A stretch of DNA of 64,000 nt from an uncultured Pseudomonadota bacterium (lineage in GTDB: Bacteria > Myxococcota_A > Bradymonadia > Bradymonadales > Bradymonadaceae): positions 1 to 64,000 of the forward strand of contig CATLTV010000001.1 in the NCBI GenBank assembly GCA_950059285.1, given 5' to 3'. Both the position numbers and the translations under genes were made by a program. The notes under the pieces were generated by a model. It searched no databases. It was not told where the DNA came from and worked only from the letters and a program-made list of their open reading frames with translations. Shown here piece by piece: positions 41,984 through 50,295 of the stretch (position 1 is the first letter of the stretch; every line of letters starts with the position of its first letter).

Positions 41984-43621
41984 ATGATCCACGTCAATGA
42001 TGTAAGTATTTCGTTTGGTCCTCGCCCGCTTTTTGATGATGTGCAGGTGAAGTTCACCCCTGGCAACTGCTACGGTATCATCGGAGCAAACGGTGCAGGT
42101 AAATCGACCTTCTTGAAGATCCTCAGCGGTGAGCTTGAGCCCGACAGGGGAGAGGTGGTTCTTGGACCACGCTGCCGTCTGGCCGTGCTCAAACAGGAAC
42201 ACTTTGCGTATGAGGATGAGCTCGTGCGTGATGTGGTGATGAGTGGTCACGAGAGGCTCTGGAAGATTGGTAAGGAGCGCGATGCGCTCTACTCCAAGGA
42301 AGACTTCTCCGATGAGGATGGAGTGCGTGCGGGAGAGCTTGAGATCGAGTACGCAGAGCTTGGCGGATACGAGTCCGAGCAGGAAGTGGTCACACTTCTT
42401 ACAGGACTTGGTATTGAGGAAGAGCTGCACGGTCGCTACATGCGTGAGCTTGAGGAGGGCAAGAAGGTTCGTGTCCTGCTTGCTCAGGCATTGTTTGGTC
42501 GTCCCGATATTTTGCTTCTTGATGAGCCTACCAACGGTCTTGACTGGCGCTCCATCGAGTGGCTTGAGGATTATCTGATCAACTATCCTCACACCGTGAT
42601 CGTGGTCAGCCACGACCGCCAGTTTTTGAACAACGTTTGTACACACATTGCAGACATCGATTACCGCAAGATGCGCGTCTATGTGGGTAACTACTCGTTC
42701 TGGCAGCAGGCCAGCGAACTTGTGGAACAACAGCGTCGCGATCAGGCCAAAAAGAACGCCGATAAAGCCAAGGATCTCAAGAAGTTCATTGAGCGCTTTA
42801 GCTCCAACGCATCCAAGGCAAAGCAGGCGACCTCGCGTAAGAAGATGCTGGAGACCCTGACGCTTGAGGATCTCCCCGTCTCATCAAGGAAGTACCCACA
42901 CGTCGTGTTCAAGCCCGAGCGTGCATGTGGCAAGTCCGTGCTTGAGGTTAAAAACCTCACTGCGAGCGTTGATGGGACCGTGGTGATCAAGGATCTTAGC
43001 TTCATGGTCAACCGCGACGATAAGATCGCCTTCGTGGGCTATGATGATGTGGCGCGTACCACGTTGATGCGTATTCTTGCAGGAGAGCATGAGCCCGATA
43101 GTGGTGAAGTGATCTGGGGAACGACGATTACATCCTCATACTTCCCTCGTAACCATGAAGAGTATTTTGATTCCGATCTCAAGCTCACCGAGTGGTTGCG
43201 TCAGTGGGCCGAACATAACGCGACTGAAGAGGTCATGCGCGGTATGCTTGGCAGGATGCTCTTCAGCGGAGATGATGCGATTAAACCAGCTCGCGTGCTC
43301 TCTGGTGGTGAGAAGGTGCGTTGCATGTTGTCACGCATGATGTTGACAGATGCCAACGTGTTGATCCTTGATGAGCCCACCAACCACCTTGATCTTGAGA
43401 GCATCACCTCGCTCAACAACGCCCTGATCAAGTTCAGCGACGTGGTCCTGTTCACCTCACCTGACCGTGAGTTTGTGAACACCATCGCAAACCGCATCAT
43501 TGAATTCACCGCGCTTGGTGACATTCAGCGCCACATGCCATTTGATGAGTATCTCAAGGATGAGCAGGTGCAAAAAGAGCGCGCTGTGATTTATGCAGAC
43601 CGTGATGATGTCAGGATCTAA
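41984..43621 (+). CDS. ABC-F ATPase, YbiT-like, degenerate second site
   Basis: Two-domain ABC-F protein of 545 aa, closest in layout to YbiT. NBD1: Walker A G34-A-N-G-A-G-K-S, the YbiT-style non-canonical signature (E-E-G-K-K-V-R-V-L-L-A-Q-A-L-F), D-E-P-T-N-G-L-D and V-S-H-D-R. A long charged linker ends S-K-A-K-Q-A-T-S-R-K-K-M. NBD2 keeps L-S-G-G-E-K-V-R and D-E-P-T-N-H-L-D, but its Walker A reads G352-Y-D-D-V-A-R-T-T (both inner Gly lost, Lys to Arg) and the switch His is Pro (T-S-P-D-R-E-F). NBD2 therefore looks unable to hydrolyse ATP normally. Probably a ribosome-associated factor with asymmetric ATP use. Confidence 0.9.
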   Translation: MIHVNDVSISFGPRPLFDDVQVKFTPGNCYGIIGANGAGKSTFLKILSGELEPDRGEVVLGPRCRLAVLKQEHFAYEDELVRDVVMSGHERLWKIGKERDALYSKEDFSDEDGVRAGELEIEYAELGGYESEQEVVTLLTGLGIEEELHGRYMRELEEGKKVRVLLAQALFGRPDILLLDEPTNGLDWRSIEWLEDYLINYPHTVIVVSHDRQFLNNVCTHIADIDYRKMRVYVGNYSFWQQASELVEQQRRDQAKKNADKAKDLKKFIERFSSNASKAKQATSRKKMLETLTLEDLPVSSRKYPHVVFKPERACGKSVLEVKNLTASVDGTVVIKDLSFMVNRDDKIAFVGYDDVARTTLMRILAGEHEPDSGEVIWGTTITSSYFPRNHEEYFDSDLKLTEWLRQWAEHNATEEVMRGMLGRMLFSGDDAIKPARVLSGGEKVRCMLSRMMLTDANVLILDEPTNHLDLESITSLNNALIKFSDVVLFTSPDREFVNTIANRIIEFTALGDIQRHMPFDEYLKDEQVQKERAVIYADRDDVRI

Positions 43622-43631
43622 GTTCTTGTGA

Positions 43632-43699
43632 ATCAAGATAAAAGAGAGGGGGCGGCCTGTGATAGTCATCACAGGCCGCCCCCTCTCTTTTATCTTGAT
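43632..43699. terminator. 32-bp hairpin, first of a tandem pair
   Basis: 32-bp perfect arms (43632-43663, 43668-43699), loop AGTC. Core GGCGGCCTGTGAT/ATCACAGGCCGCC. Located 10 bases after the ABC-F stop. Confidence 0.9.
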
Positions 43700-43703
43700 G
43701 GAT

Positions 43704-43773
43704 GACCTAACAAACAAAGGAGGGGCGGCCTGTGATGACTATCACAGGCCGCCCCTCCTTTGTTTGTTAGGTC
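43704..43773. terminator. 33-bp hairpin, second of a tandem pair
   Basis: 33-bp perfect arms (43704-43736, 43741-43773), loop GACT. Its core is the same GCGGCCTGTGAT as the previous hairpin but with the complementary loop, i.e. the core in inverted orientation; the outer arms differ. Located 17 bases beyond the RRM gene stop on the minus strand. Confidence 0.9.
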
Positions 43774-43790
43774 GCTAGGTCGCGCGGTTT

Positions 43791-44048
43791 TTATCTGCGC
43801 TGGCGATCCTTGGCATAGTCCACATGAATGGACCTGCCATCCAATTCCTCACCGCTCAGGTTGACTGCCTTCTGTGAGGAATCCTCACTATCAAAGGTTA
43901 CAAACCCAAAGCCTCGCGAGCGACCTGTCTCACGGTCAGTGATGACCTTTGCTTCGACAACGTCGCCGCATTGTGAGAAAAAATCAGCCAGTGAGTCATC
44001 GGTGGTGGCCCACGCCAAACTGCCTACAAAAACCTTCTTGCTTGCCAT
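43791..44048 (-). CDS. RRM-type RNA-binding protein
   Basis: Single RNA-recognition-motif protein of 85 aa, like the cyanobacterial Rbp and other bacterial RRM proteins. RNP2 is V-F-V-G-S-L (6-11) and RNP1 is R-G-F-G-F-V-T-F (46-53), with the aromatic residues that stack on RNA. The short basic tail (K-D-R-Q-R-R) has no Gly-rich extension. AAGGAG lies at the right distance before the ATG. Bacterial members are often cold- or stress-induced, but no regulatory site is visible here. It is divergent from the cryptochrome gene. Confidence 0.93.
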   Translation of the reverse strand: MASKKVFVGSLAWATTDDSLADFFSQCGDVVEAKVITDRETGRSRGFGFVTFDSEDSSQKAVNLSGEELDGRSIHVDYAKDRQRR

Positions 44049-44364
44049 GATAATACTCTCCTTGGAGACGGCGGATACAAGGCTGTCAATCGACTGGATT
44101 CACACGCCACCAGAAATTTCTCCAATGGCCTTGCTTCGCTAGAACTCTGTGCACGTGCAAGATTATCTTGAACGAGAAAAAGGCGTTTGTCCAGCTTGAT
44201 AAGGCTGTTTCATTGATCGTATGACGTATCGAACCCATTGCTATCTTTGTAGAATTCAGTCCTGTTGTAAAAATTCAATCGGTTTGAATTTCTGCATCTT
44301 TTTGAGGGTGGATCTCATCATGACTGGTGACAAAAAACCAGGCACCCACACAGGACAGGAGAGC
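44049..44364. other. 316-base divergent control region, RRM / cryptochrome
   Basis: Holds the candidate cryptochrome promoter (44196-44225) and an inverted repeat AAATTCAA-N5-TTGAATTT (44271-44291) downstream of it that could be an operator. No tRNA or ORF recognised. Confidence 0.5.
44196..44225 (+). promoter_or_regulatory. candidate promoter for cryptochrome gene
   Basis: -35 TTGATA (44196-44201), 18-nt spacer, -10 TATGAC (44220-44225): the same spacing and -10 form as the two lipoprotein promoters at 14162 and 14984. Confidence 0.55.
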
Positions 44365-45813
44365 ATGACAGCAGTACTATGGTTTAGAAACGATTTGAGG
44401 TTGGATGATCACGAGGCGCTATGTGATCTGTTGGTGCGTCATGACGCAGAGGTCATCCCCGTATACTGTATTGATGCGCGCATGTTTGAGCCCACCGAGC
44501 TGGGGTTTAGAAAAACAGGCGCGTATCGTGCGCAGTTTTTGATTGATGCGCTCAAAGATCTACGTCAGAGCCTTCAGGAGTTGGGCTCGGATCTCGTGCT
44601 GCTCAGGGGGAGGCCCGAGGTTGAGGTGCCCCGATTTGCGCAGCGTGTAGGGGCCTCGGAGGTGGGGTTCTTTGAGGAGGTCACCAGTGAAGAGATGGCG
44701 GTGGAGTCTGCGCTCAGGCAGGCGTGTCAGCGTCAGCAGATTCGTGCGACAGGGTACTGGGGATCAACGCTCTATCATGTGGGGGACCTTCCCTTCTATC
44801 TTGAGGATTTGCCAGATGTCTTTACGCAGTTTCGCAAGAAGATGGAGTCGCAGCCGAGCATTCGCGCACCGATGGACAGGCCTTCTCATATGGCGCCCTT
44901 GCCTGATTGGCTTGATGTGGGCGAGATGGTGGGGCTTGAGGAGTTTGGCTTTGACGAGGGGGCGTCACGCGTTGATGCTCGGGCGGCATTTCAGGGCGTG
45001 GGAGGAGAGCAGGCCGCGCTGGCGCGCGTACAGGAGTACTTCTTTGAGCTGGATACGTTGAGGAATTACAAGCAGACACGCAATGGATTGATTGGGGCGA
45101 ATTATTCATCAAAGTTATCGCCATGGTTGGCGCTGGGTAATATTTCTCCACGACGTGTGTTCACGGAGGTCAAGCGTTATGAGCGCGAGCGCGTGAGTAA
45201 TCGCTCCACGTACTGGCTCGTGTTTGAGCTAACTTGGCGAGATTATTTTAGATTTTTAGCCATGAGCGAAGGGACGAAGTTGTTCAAGTTGGGTGGTGTG
45301 AAGTGTACGGACTATGTATGGAGACGGGATCAGGAGGTCTTTTCAAGATGGGTCAATGGCATGACTGGCATACCGTTTATTGATGCCAACATGAGGGAGC
45401 TTGCGTGTACAGGGTTCATGTCGAATCGAGGTCGGCAGAATGTGGCAAGTTATCTTGCCAAGTCGCAATGTATCGATTGGCGCTGGGGCGCGAGTTATTT
45501 TGAATCGATGTTGGTGGACTATGACCCGTGCTCAAACTGGGGGAACTGGCAATATGTCTCTGGTGTGGGGAACGATCCAAGGGACAGGCGATTTAACGTG
45601 GTGGGCCAGGGGGAGCGTTATGACGAGGAGGGCAAATACATCAAGATGTGGGTGCCCGAGCTTGGAGGGCTTCCACGCGATGCGATTCATGCTCCATGGA
45701 GGTATGGGGAGTCCGAGTTACAGAGACGCTTTGGTGTCGTGTTGGGAGAGGATTATCCACAACCGCTTGAAGGACCAGAGACAAAAGGGGCACAACAATT
45801 AAGGTTGGCCTGA
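44365..45813 (+). CDS. cryptochrome DASH / photolyase-family protein
   Basis: FAD-binding photolyase/cryptochrome of 482 aa, DASH class: blue-light enzyme that repairs cyclobutane dimers in single-stranded DNA. Start at 44365 from AGGAGAG just upstream and the standard N-terminus A-V-L-W-F-R-N-D-L-R. DASH landmarks: Y-K-Q-T-R-N-G-L-I-G-A-N-Y-S-S-K-L-S-P-W-L-A-L-G, W-R-D-Y-F-R-F, N-G-M-T-G-I-P-F-I-D-A-N-M-R-E-L, S-N-R-G-R-Q-N-V-A-S-Y-L, and D-P-C-S-N-W-G-N-W-Q-Y. Length is typical. An inverted repeat in the leader may mediate control. Divergent from an RRM gene, convergent with a DUF4442 gene. Confidence 0.93.
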   Translation: MTAVLWFRNDLRLDDHEALCDLLVRHDAEVIPVYCIDARMFEPTELGFRKTGAYRAQFLIDALKDLRQSLQELGSDLVLLRGRPEVEVPRFAQRVGASEVGFFEEVTSEEMAVESALRQACQRQQIRATGYWGSTLYHVGDLPFYLEDLPDVFTQFRKKMESQPSIRAPMDRPSHMAPLPDWLDVGEMVGLEEFGFDEGASRVDARAAFQGVGGEQAALARVQEYFFELDTLRNYKQTRNGLIGANYSSKLSPWLALGNISPRRVFTEVKRYERERVSNRSTYWLVFELTWRDYFRFLAMSEGTKLFKLGGVKCTDYVWRRDQEVFSRWVNGMTGIPFIDANMRELACTGFMSNRGRQNVASYLAKSQCIDWRWGASYFESMLVDYDPCSNWGNWQYVSGVGNDPRDRRFNVVGQGERYDEEGKYIKMWVPELGGLPRDAIHAPWRYGESELQRRFGVVLGEDYPQPLEGPETKGAQQLRLA

Positions 45814-45917
45814 GCTCGCGACGTATTCTTTTGGGGTTGTAATAAATTTTGCAACGTTGCGTACCATTCGGTACATAATTCTTATCTTTCTGACTTTGTT
45901 TTGTTTTCAGAAGGTCA

Positions 45918-45950
45918 TCAGGGGAGGTTCACGCTGTGAACCTCCCCTGA
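45918..45950. terminator. 15-bp bidirectional hairpin
   Basis: Perfect 15-bp arms with loop GCT. It starts 7 bases from the stop of the minus-strand DUF4442 gene and about 105 bases after the cryptochrome stop; it can serve both convergent genes. Confidence 0.82.
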
Positions 45951-45957
45951 GTGTTAT

Positions 45958-46485
45958 TTACTCGGGCTGACTCAGAGACCAGGTGAGGGTGATTTCGTGG
46001 GAGAGTTCACCATGCTGGTTACGTCCGAGGACCTTGAGGTCTTGTGTGAGTTCATCGGGGCGTTCTTCGGTGGCTTGAGCCACGAAGAGGGCGTGCGCCT
46101 CGGCGGATTCTGTCTCAAAGCTCATGAGCTCGTGGTCAGGAGCATCGTCAAGGACGTTGAACTGAAGGGACTTGAGTTTGGGTCGGTAGGTGGAGCGTTG
46201 GTTGCGAAGCTGCAACATGAGCGCGGCTGCGGAGCACATTTCAGCGGCGCCAAGGAGCGCTGCTGTGGATGTGCGGCCAAAGAGGTCTTTTGTGGTAAAA
46301 GAGGAGGGGAGGATCAGCCTGACGTGGTCAAGTTCGATGACATCAAGGTAGGCGCCTGTGACGCCAAGTGTGGTTTGTTTTGCGAGCATGTAGGCGCGGA
46401 ACATGTTGGGGTTCTGGACCCTGTTTTTAAAGGCCATGCCTGCGTCGTTGAGTGTGGTAGGATAGTCGTATGTGGTGGTGCTCAT
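45958..46485 (-). CDS. DUF4442 hotdog-fold (thioesterase-like) protein
   Basis: Protein of 175 aa of the DUF4442 group, a relative of PaaI-type hotdog thioesterases. Visible: N-P-N-M-F-R-A-Y-M-L near the start, L-P-S-S-F-T-T-K-D-L-F-G-R-T-S-T-A-A-L-L-G-A-A-E-M in the catalytic-helix position, and a final beta strand E-I-T-L-T-W-S-L. The frame is open much further upstream to 46956, but that part is low in coding character. The ATG at 46485 with AGGA upstream matches the family N-terminus. Substrate unknown; acyl-CoA is likely. Divergent from a kinase gene. Confidence 0.8.
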   Translation of the reverse strand: MSTTTYDYPTTLNDAGMAFKNRVQNPNMFRAYMLAKQTTLGVTGAYLDVIELDHVRLILPSSFTTKDLFGRTSTAALLGAAEMCSAAALMLQLRNQRSTYRPKLKSLQFNVLDDAPDHELMSFETESAEAHALFVAQATEERPDELTQDLKVLGRNQHGELSHEITLTWSLSQPE

Positions 46486-46656
46486 GGGTTTGTCCTGTTG
46501 TATGAGTGAGAATGAAAGCTCAGGTGCAACAGGGAGGTACTTCAATCGAGGGGCGTCGTCAAGATACTGGTGTTGTAATGGGTCTTTATGATAATGAAAG
46601 CGCTGTGTTTTTTGGCGAGTTCTTGCGTGGTTTTTCAATGACAGGATGCATGGTTC

Positions 46657-49600
46657 ATGTCGAGTAATGAGAGTCAAATAGGTACGTTGGATCATCTTGA
46701 ATCGGGGCTCGTGATCGGTTCCAGCTATGAGCTTGTAAGGCCGCTTGGGCAGGGTGGTTTTGGGCAGGTTTGGCTTGCCCGCGACATCAAGGGCGATGAA
46801 CTTGTTGCGATCAAGCTTATGCCAGGAACGTATGCCACGGATCGTGGATGGTATGAGGCGCAGGTGATGCGTCATGCACACCTTGATGGTGTGGTGCGTT
46901 TGCTTGATGAAGGGCGAGACCTCAAGCACAACGTATCCTTTCTGGTGATGAACCATGTGGATGGTGAGCCGTTTCCTGGATACGCGCTACCTGTGGCGTG
47001 GGATGACTTTCGGCCTCTGTGGCGTCGTCTGATCGAGATCCTTGATTCGATGCATCAGCGTGGGATTTTGCACCTCGACTTGAAGCCTGAGAACGTGTTG
47101 GTTGATCGAGAGAGCCAGAGGGTGACTGTGCTCGACTTTGGTCTATCCAGGCAGTTGCTTCAGGGCACCATCATTGAGGGGATTGCAGGCACACCAGCGT
47201 ATCTATCGCCCGAGCAGCTTCGTCGTCAGAAGACCACAGCAAAGACTGATATCTATGCCCTTGGGGTGATGGCCTATCATGCCTTAACGGGTGAGTATCC
47301 TCGTGAGGTTTCTGGTACTCTGAGGCAGCAACTCAGAGTGCTTGTGAGGGGTGATATCTTACCACTCTCCCACCACACCTCCTCCCTCCCTTCCGGGCTT
47401 GAACCCCTCATTATGAGCATGCTCGCCGTGGACCCAGAAACAAGGCCAGGCTCATTGCAGGAGGTTCTGGCGCGGCTTGATGAGCTTGGTGAGGAGGTTC
47501 TGGATGCACGTGCAGGTCATGCTGGTCAGGGCATTCCATTGGCGTTGTTGCGTGCGTGTTTTGGCGATGAGCTTGATGGGTTAAAGCAAGGTAGGGCGTG
47601 GCGTCTGGGCGTGGGGGCGCTGTTTCGGGCTGATGATGTTGTGGCGCTTATGGGGTCTTTGCGCGCGTTGAATACATCGTTTCGTGTGGTGGTGGTGCCA
47701 CCTGGTGAGGCTCCTTTTGAGAGTCTTGTGAAGGCGCTTCACGCGATGGGTTGTGATTATGATTGGCGCGATGTGTCTGTTGAATTGCCTTTGTTTTATA
47801 GTGTGTTGGGTGGCTTTCTTGAGGGGGCGCCAGAGCTTTGCTTGATACTTGAGCAGGGTGAGGTGGATGATTGGAGTTGGCGTTTTTTGCGCGAGCGAGG
47901 AGGGCATCATGTGTTCTTGTGTAAGGGGAACACGGAGCCCTTGAAGACGCTCACCGAGGAGGGCGTGAGCACGCTCTTCTCTGGGCCAGAGCTTTGGTTG
48001 GGGCTCAGGAGTCGGTTATCTCGGGTTGTGATGGCTCAGACAGGTGGTGAGATTTTTGCGGTCTGGAGGACATTGCAGGAGTGGGTGAGGTTGGGTGTAA
48101 TCAGCGAGATGCATGGCACACGACAGCGGTTTTTGCTCAACGAACAGGGGGTACGTCGTGCTGAGCGTGGTGTGAGGGCACCGTGGGAAGGCGAGCAGCT
48201 TTTGCCCGACAGGTACGCATTTGAGCCCGTGTGTATGGAGATTCTTGCGTGGGTCATGCTTGGGCAAGGGCGTTTGACACGAGAGATCTGCCTGAAGTTT
48301 GTATCCGAGGCGTTGATGGTGCCTGTGTGGTTGGTGGATGTCTGGCTCAAAGAGCTTCAACATGTGGGCGTGTTGTCCATGGATGCGATGACAGGGAAGC
48401 TCTTTGCTGAGTCGTTGTTTTCAAGCTTTGAGATCTGGAGTCAGGGGGCGTTGCATGAAAACCACCTCAAGTTGGTGGATTCGATGTCCGAGTATGAGCC
48501 CGCGCGTGTGAGCCATTTGATTCAGGGGCGGGATTACAACAGGGCGGTGGAGGCTGCGCGTGTGATCGTGGAGCATCTTGAGGCGCAGGGTGAGGTTGTG
48601 GATGCGATTGATGTCATTCAGGAGGTGTTGCGTTGCTCGCGGCACTCGATTGATGCGGATGCTTATCAGTGGCTTGTGAGGCGCTGGGCAAGCCTTGCGA
48701 TGTTGGCGGAATCGCTGGAGTTAGTCGAGTCTTTTCTGATAGAAATCAAGCGTTTGGGAGCAGATGGTTTCGAGGATATCGTGGAGCTTGCCACCTTGTT
48801 AAGAGCACAACACAGGCGCTCTAACCATGCGTTTGAACACGATTATTTACGTTCGCATTTGCCCGACGCGTTCGAGATGCCATGGCTTGAGCTGTGCCGT
48901 TTACAGCTCTTTTATCGTGCGATCAGGGATCGTGGCTTGCGTGAGGAGTTCCTTGAAGAGGTCAAGCCGTGGTTTGAGCATCAGCAGGAGAGCATTCAGA
49001 TGGTGCATCTGTCATGGGAGGCGATACACCACCGAGATATGCAGGACTTTGTGACGAGCGCCACGTTGCATGAGCAAGCGCTGGTCAAGAGGGTTGAGCT
49101 TGAGCGTCCCATTGATGCATTGATGTCATTGTACAATGTGTTGACGATGTGGCTGAACGCGCTTGATTACGAGCGAGCCCAGGCGTTTTATGACAGGTAC
49201 GAGCATGTGATCGATGGCGTGCAGGGAGGATTTGCCATTCGGTTGCGCTATCAGGGGAGGCGTCTGAAGTTTTTGCGCCAGCAGCCTCTGGAGCTTGAGC
49301 CCGAGGTCGAGGAGGTGATGGGGCATGTGGGGTCGGCCAGCTTTGAAGGGCTAGTGATGATGACTGAGGCAGGGATTGCGTGGCAGGTTGGTGCGCTTGA
49401 TGTGGCGCAGGATTATGCGCTGAGGGCACAGCGAATTTGGCGTAACTTTGGAGCGTCAGGGCTGGAGTTGTTATGTTCAAGTTTGAGCTGTGTGCTGGAG
49501 CAGGATGCATCGATGTCGATTGATGCATGGATGGAGCAGCTTGCGCAGGTGGAGTGGCCCAGGCTAGTGGTGCAGACGTGTGGTTTGTTGTCGCATGTCT

Positions 49601-49749
49601 TTGAAGAGGCTGAAGAAAAAGATGCGCTGCGTCATTGTGTGACGCAGCGCATGAATGATATCCCCGCGTCCATTTTGGATCTTCGCCTGGAGTGCATTAG
49701 TCTGAGGCAGGCATGTGCGTGGCTTGATCTTGATGAACCTCTGTTATGA
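46657..49749 (+). CDS. Ser/Thr protein kinase with large C-terminal region
   Basis: Cytoplasmic protein of 1,030 aa. Hanks-type kinase at about 24-275: G31-Q-G-G-F-G-Q-V, K53 in V-A-I-K, catalytic loop H-L-D141-L-K-P-E-N (L for the usual R, an RD-less kinase), D160-F-G-L-S, and G-T-P-A-Y-L-S-P-E-Q. The rest has the outline of the kinase/STAND-ATPase/TPR fusions of myxobacteria (region with L-I-L-E-Q-G-E-V-D-D-W, then many helix pairs from about 600), but no Walker A P-loop is seen where the ATPase should be. It may be a degenerate signalling platform. The start has only weak CAGGATG support. A minus-strand terminator hairpin lies within its last 130 bases, and the next gene, convergent, begins one base after its stop. 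Confidence 0.87.
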   Translation: MSSNESQIGTLDHLESGLVIGSSYELVRPLGQGGFGQVWLARDIKGDELVAIKLMPGTYATDRGWYEAQVMRHAHLDGVVRLLDEGRDLKHNVSFLVMNHVDGEPFPGYALPVAWDDFRPLWRRLIEILDSMHQRGILHLDLKPENVLVDRESQRVTVLDFGLSRQLLQGTIIEGIAGTPAYLSPEQLRRQKTTAKTDIYALGVMAYHALTGEYPREVSGTLRQQLRVLVRGDILPLSHHTSSLPSGLEPLIMSMLAVDPETRPGSLQEVLARLDELGEEVLDARAGHAGQGIPLALLRACFGDELDGLKQGRAWRLGVGALFRADDVVALMGSLRALNTSFRVVVVPPGEAPFESLVKALHAMGCDYDWRDVSVELPLFYSVLGGFLEGAPELCLILEQGEVDDWSWRFLRERGGHHVFLCKGNTEPLKTLTEEGVSTLFSGPELWLGLRSRLSRVVMAQTGGEIFAVWRTLQEWVRLGVISEMHGTRQRFLLNEQGVRRAERGVRAPWEGEQLLPDRYAFEPVCMEILAWVMLGQGRLTREICLKFVSEALMVPVWLVDVWLKELQHVGVLSMDAMTGKLFAESLFSSFEIWSQGALHENHLKLVDSMSEYEPARVSHLIQGRDYNRAVEAARVIVEHLEAQGEVVDAIDVIQEVLRCSRHSIDADAYQWLVRRWASLAMLAESLELVESFLIEIKRLGADGFEDIVELATLLRAQHRRSNHAFEHDYLRSHLPDAFEMPWLELCRLQLFYRAIRDRGLREEFLEEVKPWFEHQQESIQMVHLSWEAIHHRDMQDFVTSATLHEQALVKRVELERPIDALMSLYNVLTMWLNALDYERAQAFYDRYEHVIDGVQGGFAIRLRYQGRRLKFLRQQPLELEPEVEEVMGHVGSASFEGLVMMTEAGIAWQVGALDVAQDYALRAQRIWRNFGASGLELLCSSLSCVLEQDASMSIDAWMEQLAQVEWPRLVVQTCGLLSHVFEEAEEKDALRHCVTQRMNDIPASILDLRLECISLRQACAWLDLDEPLL
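49616..49652 (-). terminator. minus-strand terminator inside the kinase 3' end
   Basis: Perfect 13-bp arms (49622-49634, 49640-49652), loop TTGTG. Read on the minus strand it is followed by a five-T run (49616-49620), fitting termination of the 114-aa gene about 100 bases past its stop. Confidence 0.7.
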
Positions 49750-49750
49750 G

Positions 49751-50095
49751 TTACACATCAGGCGTTGATGTGGGCCAGGCTGTGTATTCTTCTTTGGTCG
49801 CGACCTTGCCAATTTCAGCATCGTTGTGCTGTTCCAGAATGAGCTGAGTGGCTTTGGTCACGAACATATCGAGGTCTGAAAAGTCATCGGGGATTTCTGC
49901 TGGTCCATAGATAAAGATCAACTCGCTGACGTCGACGACAGGAGGGAGATACTCCTTGCGCATGACATAATACTGGTTGTGTATGGCGTTATTCTGGATT
50001 GCGTACAGGTAGCCTGCAAGTTGTCGGGCTCCATCGACATGAACAGCGACGCGATAGACTCCATCAGGGACTTCAGAAAGTTTTCCAATGGCCAT
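49751..50095 (-). CDS. hypothetical protein, 114 aa
   Basis: Unrecognised soluble protein. The ATG at 50095 has an excellent AAGGAGAG before it; the frame continues upstream to 50164 without better support. It opens M-A-I-G-K-L-S-E-V-P-D-G-V-Y-R-V-A-V-H and has a mixed alpha/beta look with D-V-S-E-L-I-F-I-Y-G and a C-terminal acidic helix. No motif, signal or span. It ends one base from the convergent kinase gene and probably uses a terminator located inside that gene. Function unknown. Confidence 0.75.
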   Translation of the reverse strand: MAIGKLSEVPDGVYRVAVHVDGARQLAGYLYAIQNNAIHNQYYVMRKEYLPPVVDVSELIFIYGPAEIPDDFSDLDMFVTKATQLILEQHNDAEIGKVATKEEYTAWPTSTPDV

Positions 50096-50259
50096 GGGCT
50101 CTCCTTGGGGGTGAGGTGGGAGGCTATGCGTAGCTTCCCATGTGTTGTTGTGTAAGCGATACATTATTCAGAGCATAATCAAGAAGGAGGCGAGTTCATA
50201 AAAGCGTGTGGGTGTTTTGCGCTCTGTCAGCTCTGTATTCTTCTTCTCATGGTCTGGCG

Positions 50260-50289
50260 TTACGGCTCTGTACGTTATATCAGTATGAT
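50260..50289 (+). promoter_or_regulatory. promoter-like pair for a candidate small RNA
   Basis: TTACGG (50260-50265), 18-nt spacer, TATGAT (50284-50289). The -10 and spacing match other promoters in the window; the -35 is weaker. Confidence 0.45.
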
Positions 50290-50295
50290 ATTGTG

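Noticed and set aside
46486-46956. Upstream extension of the DUF4442 frame
   Set aside because: It runs opposite to the kinase start, shows no family similarity, and a good family-matching start exists at 46485.
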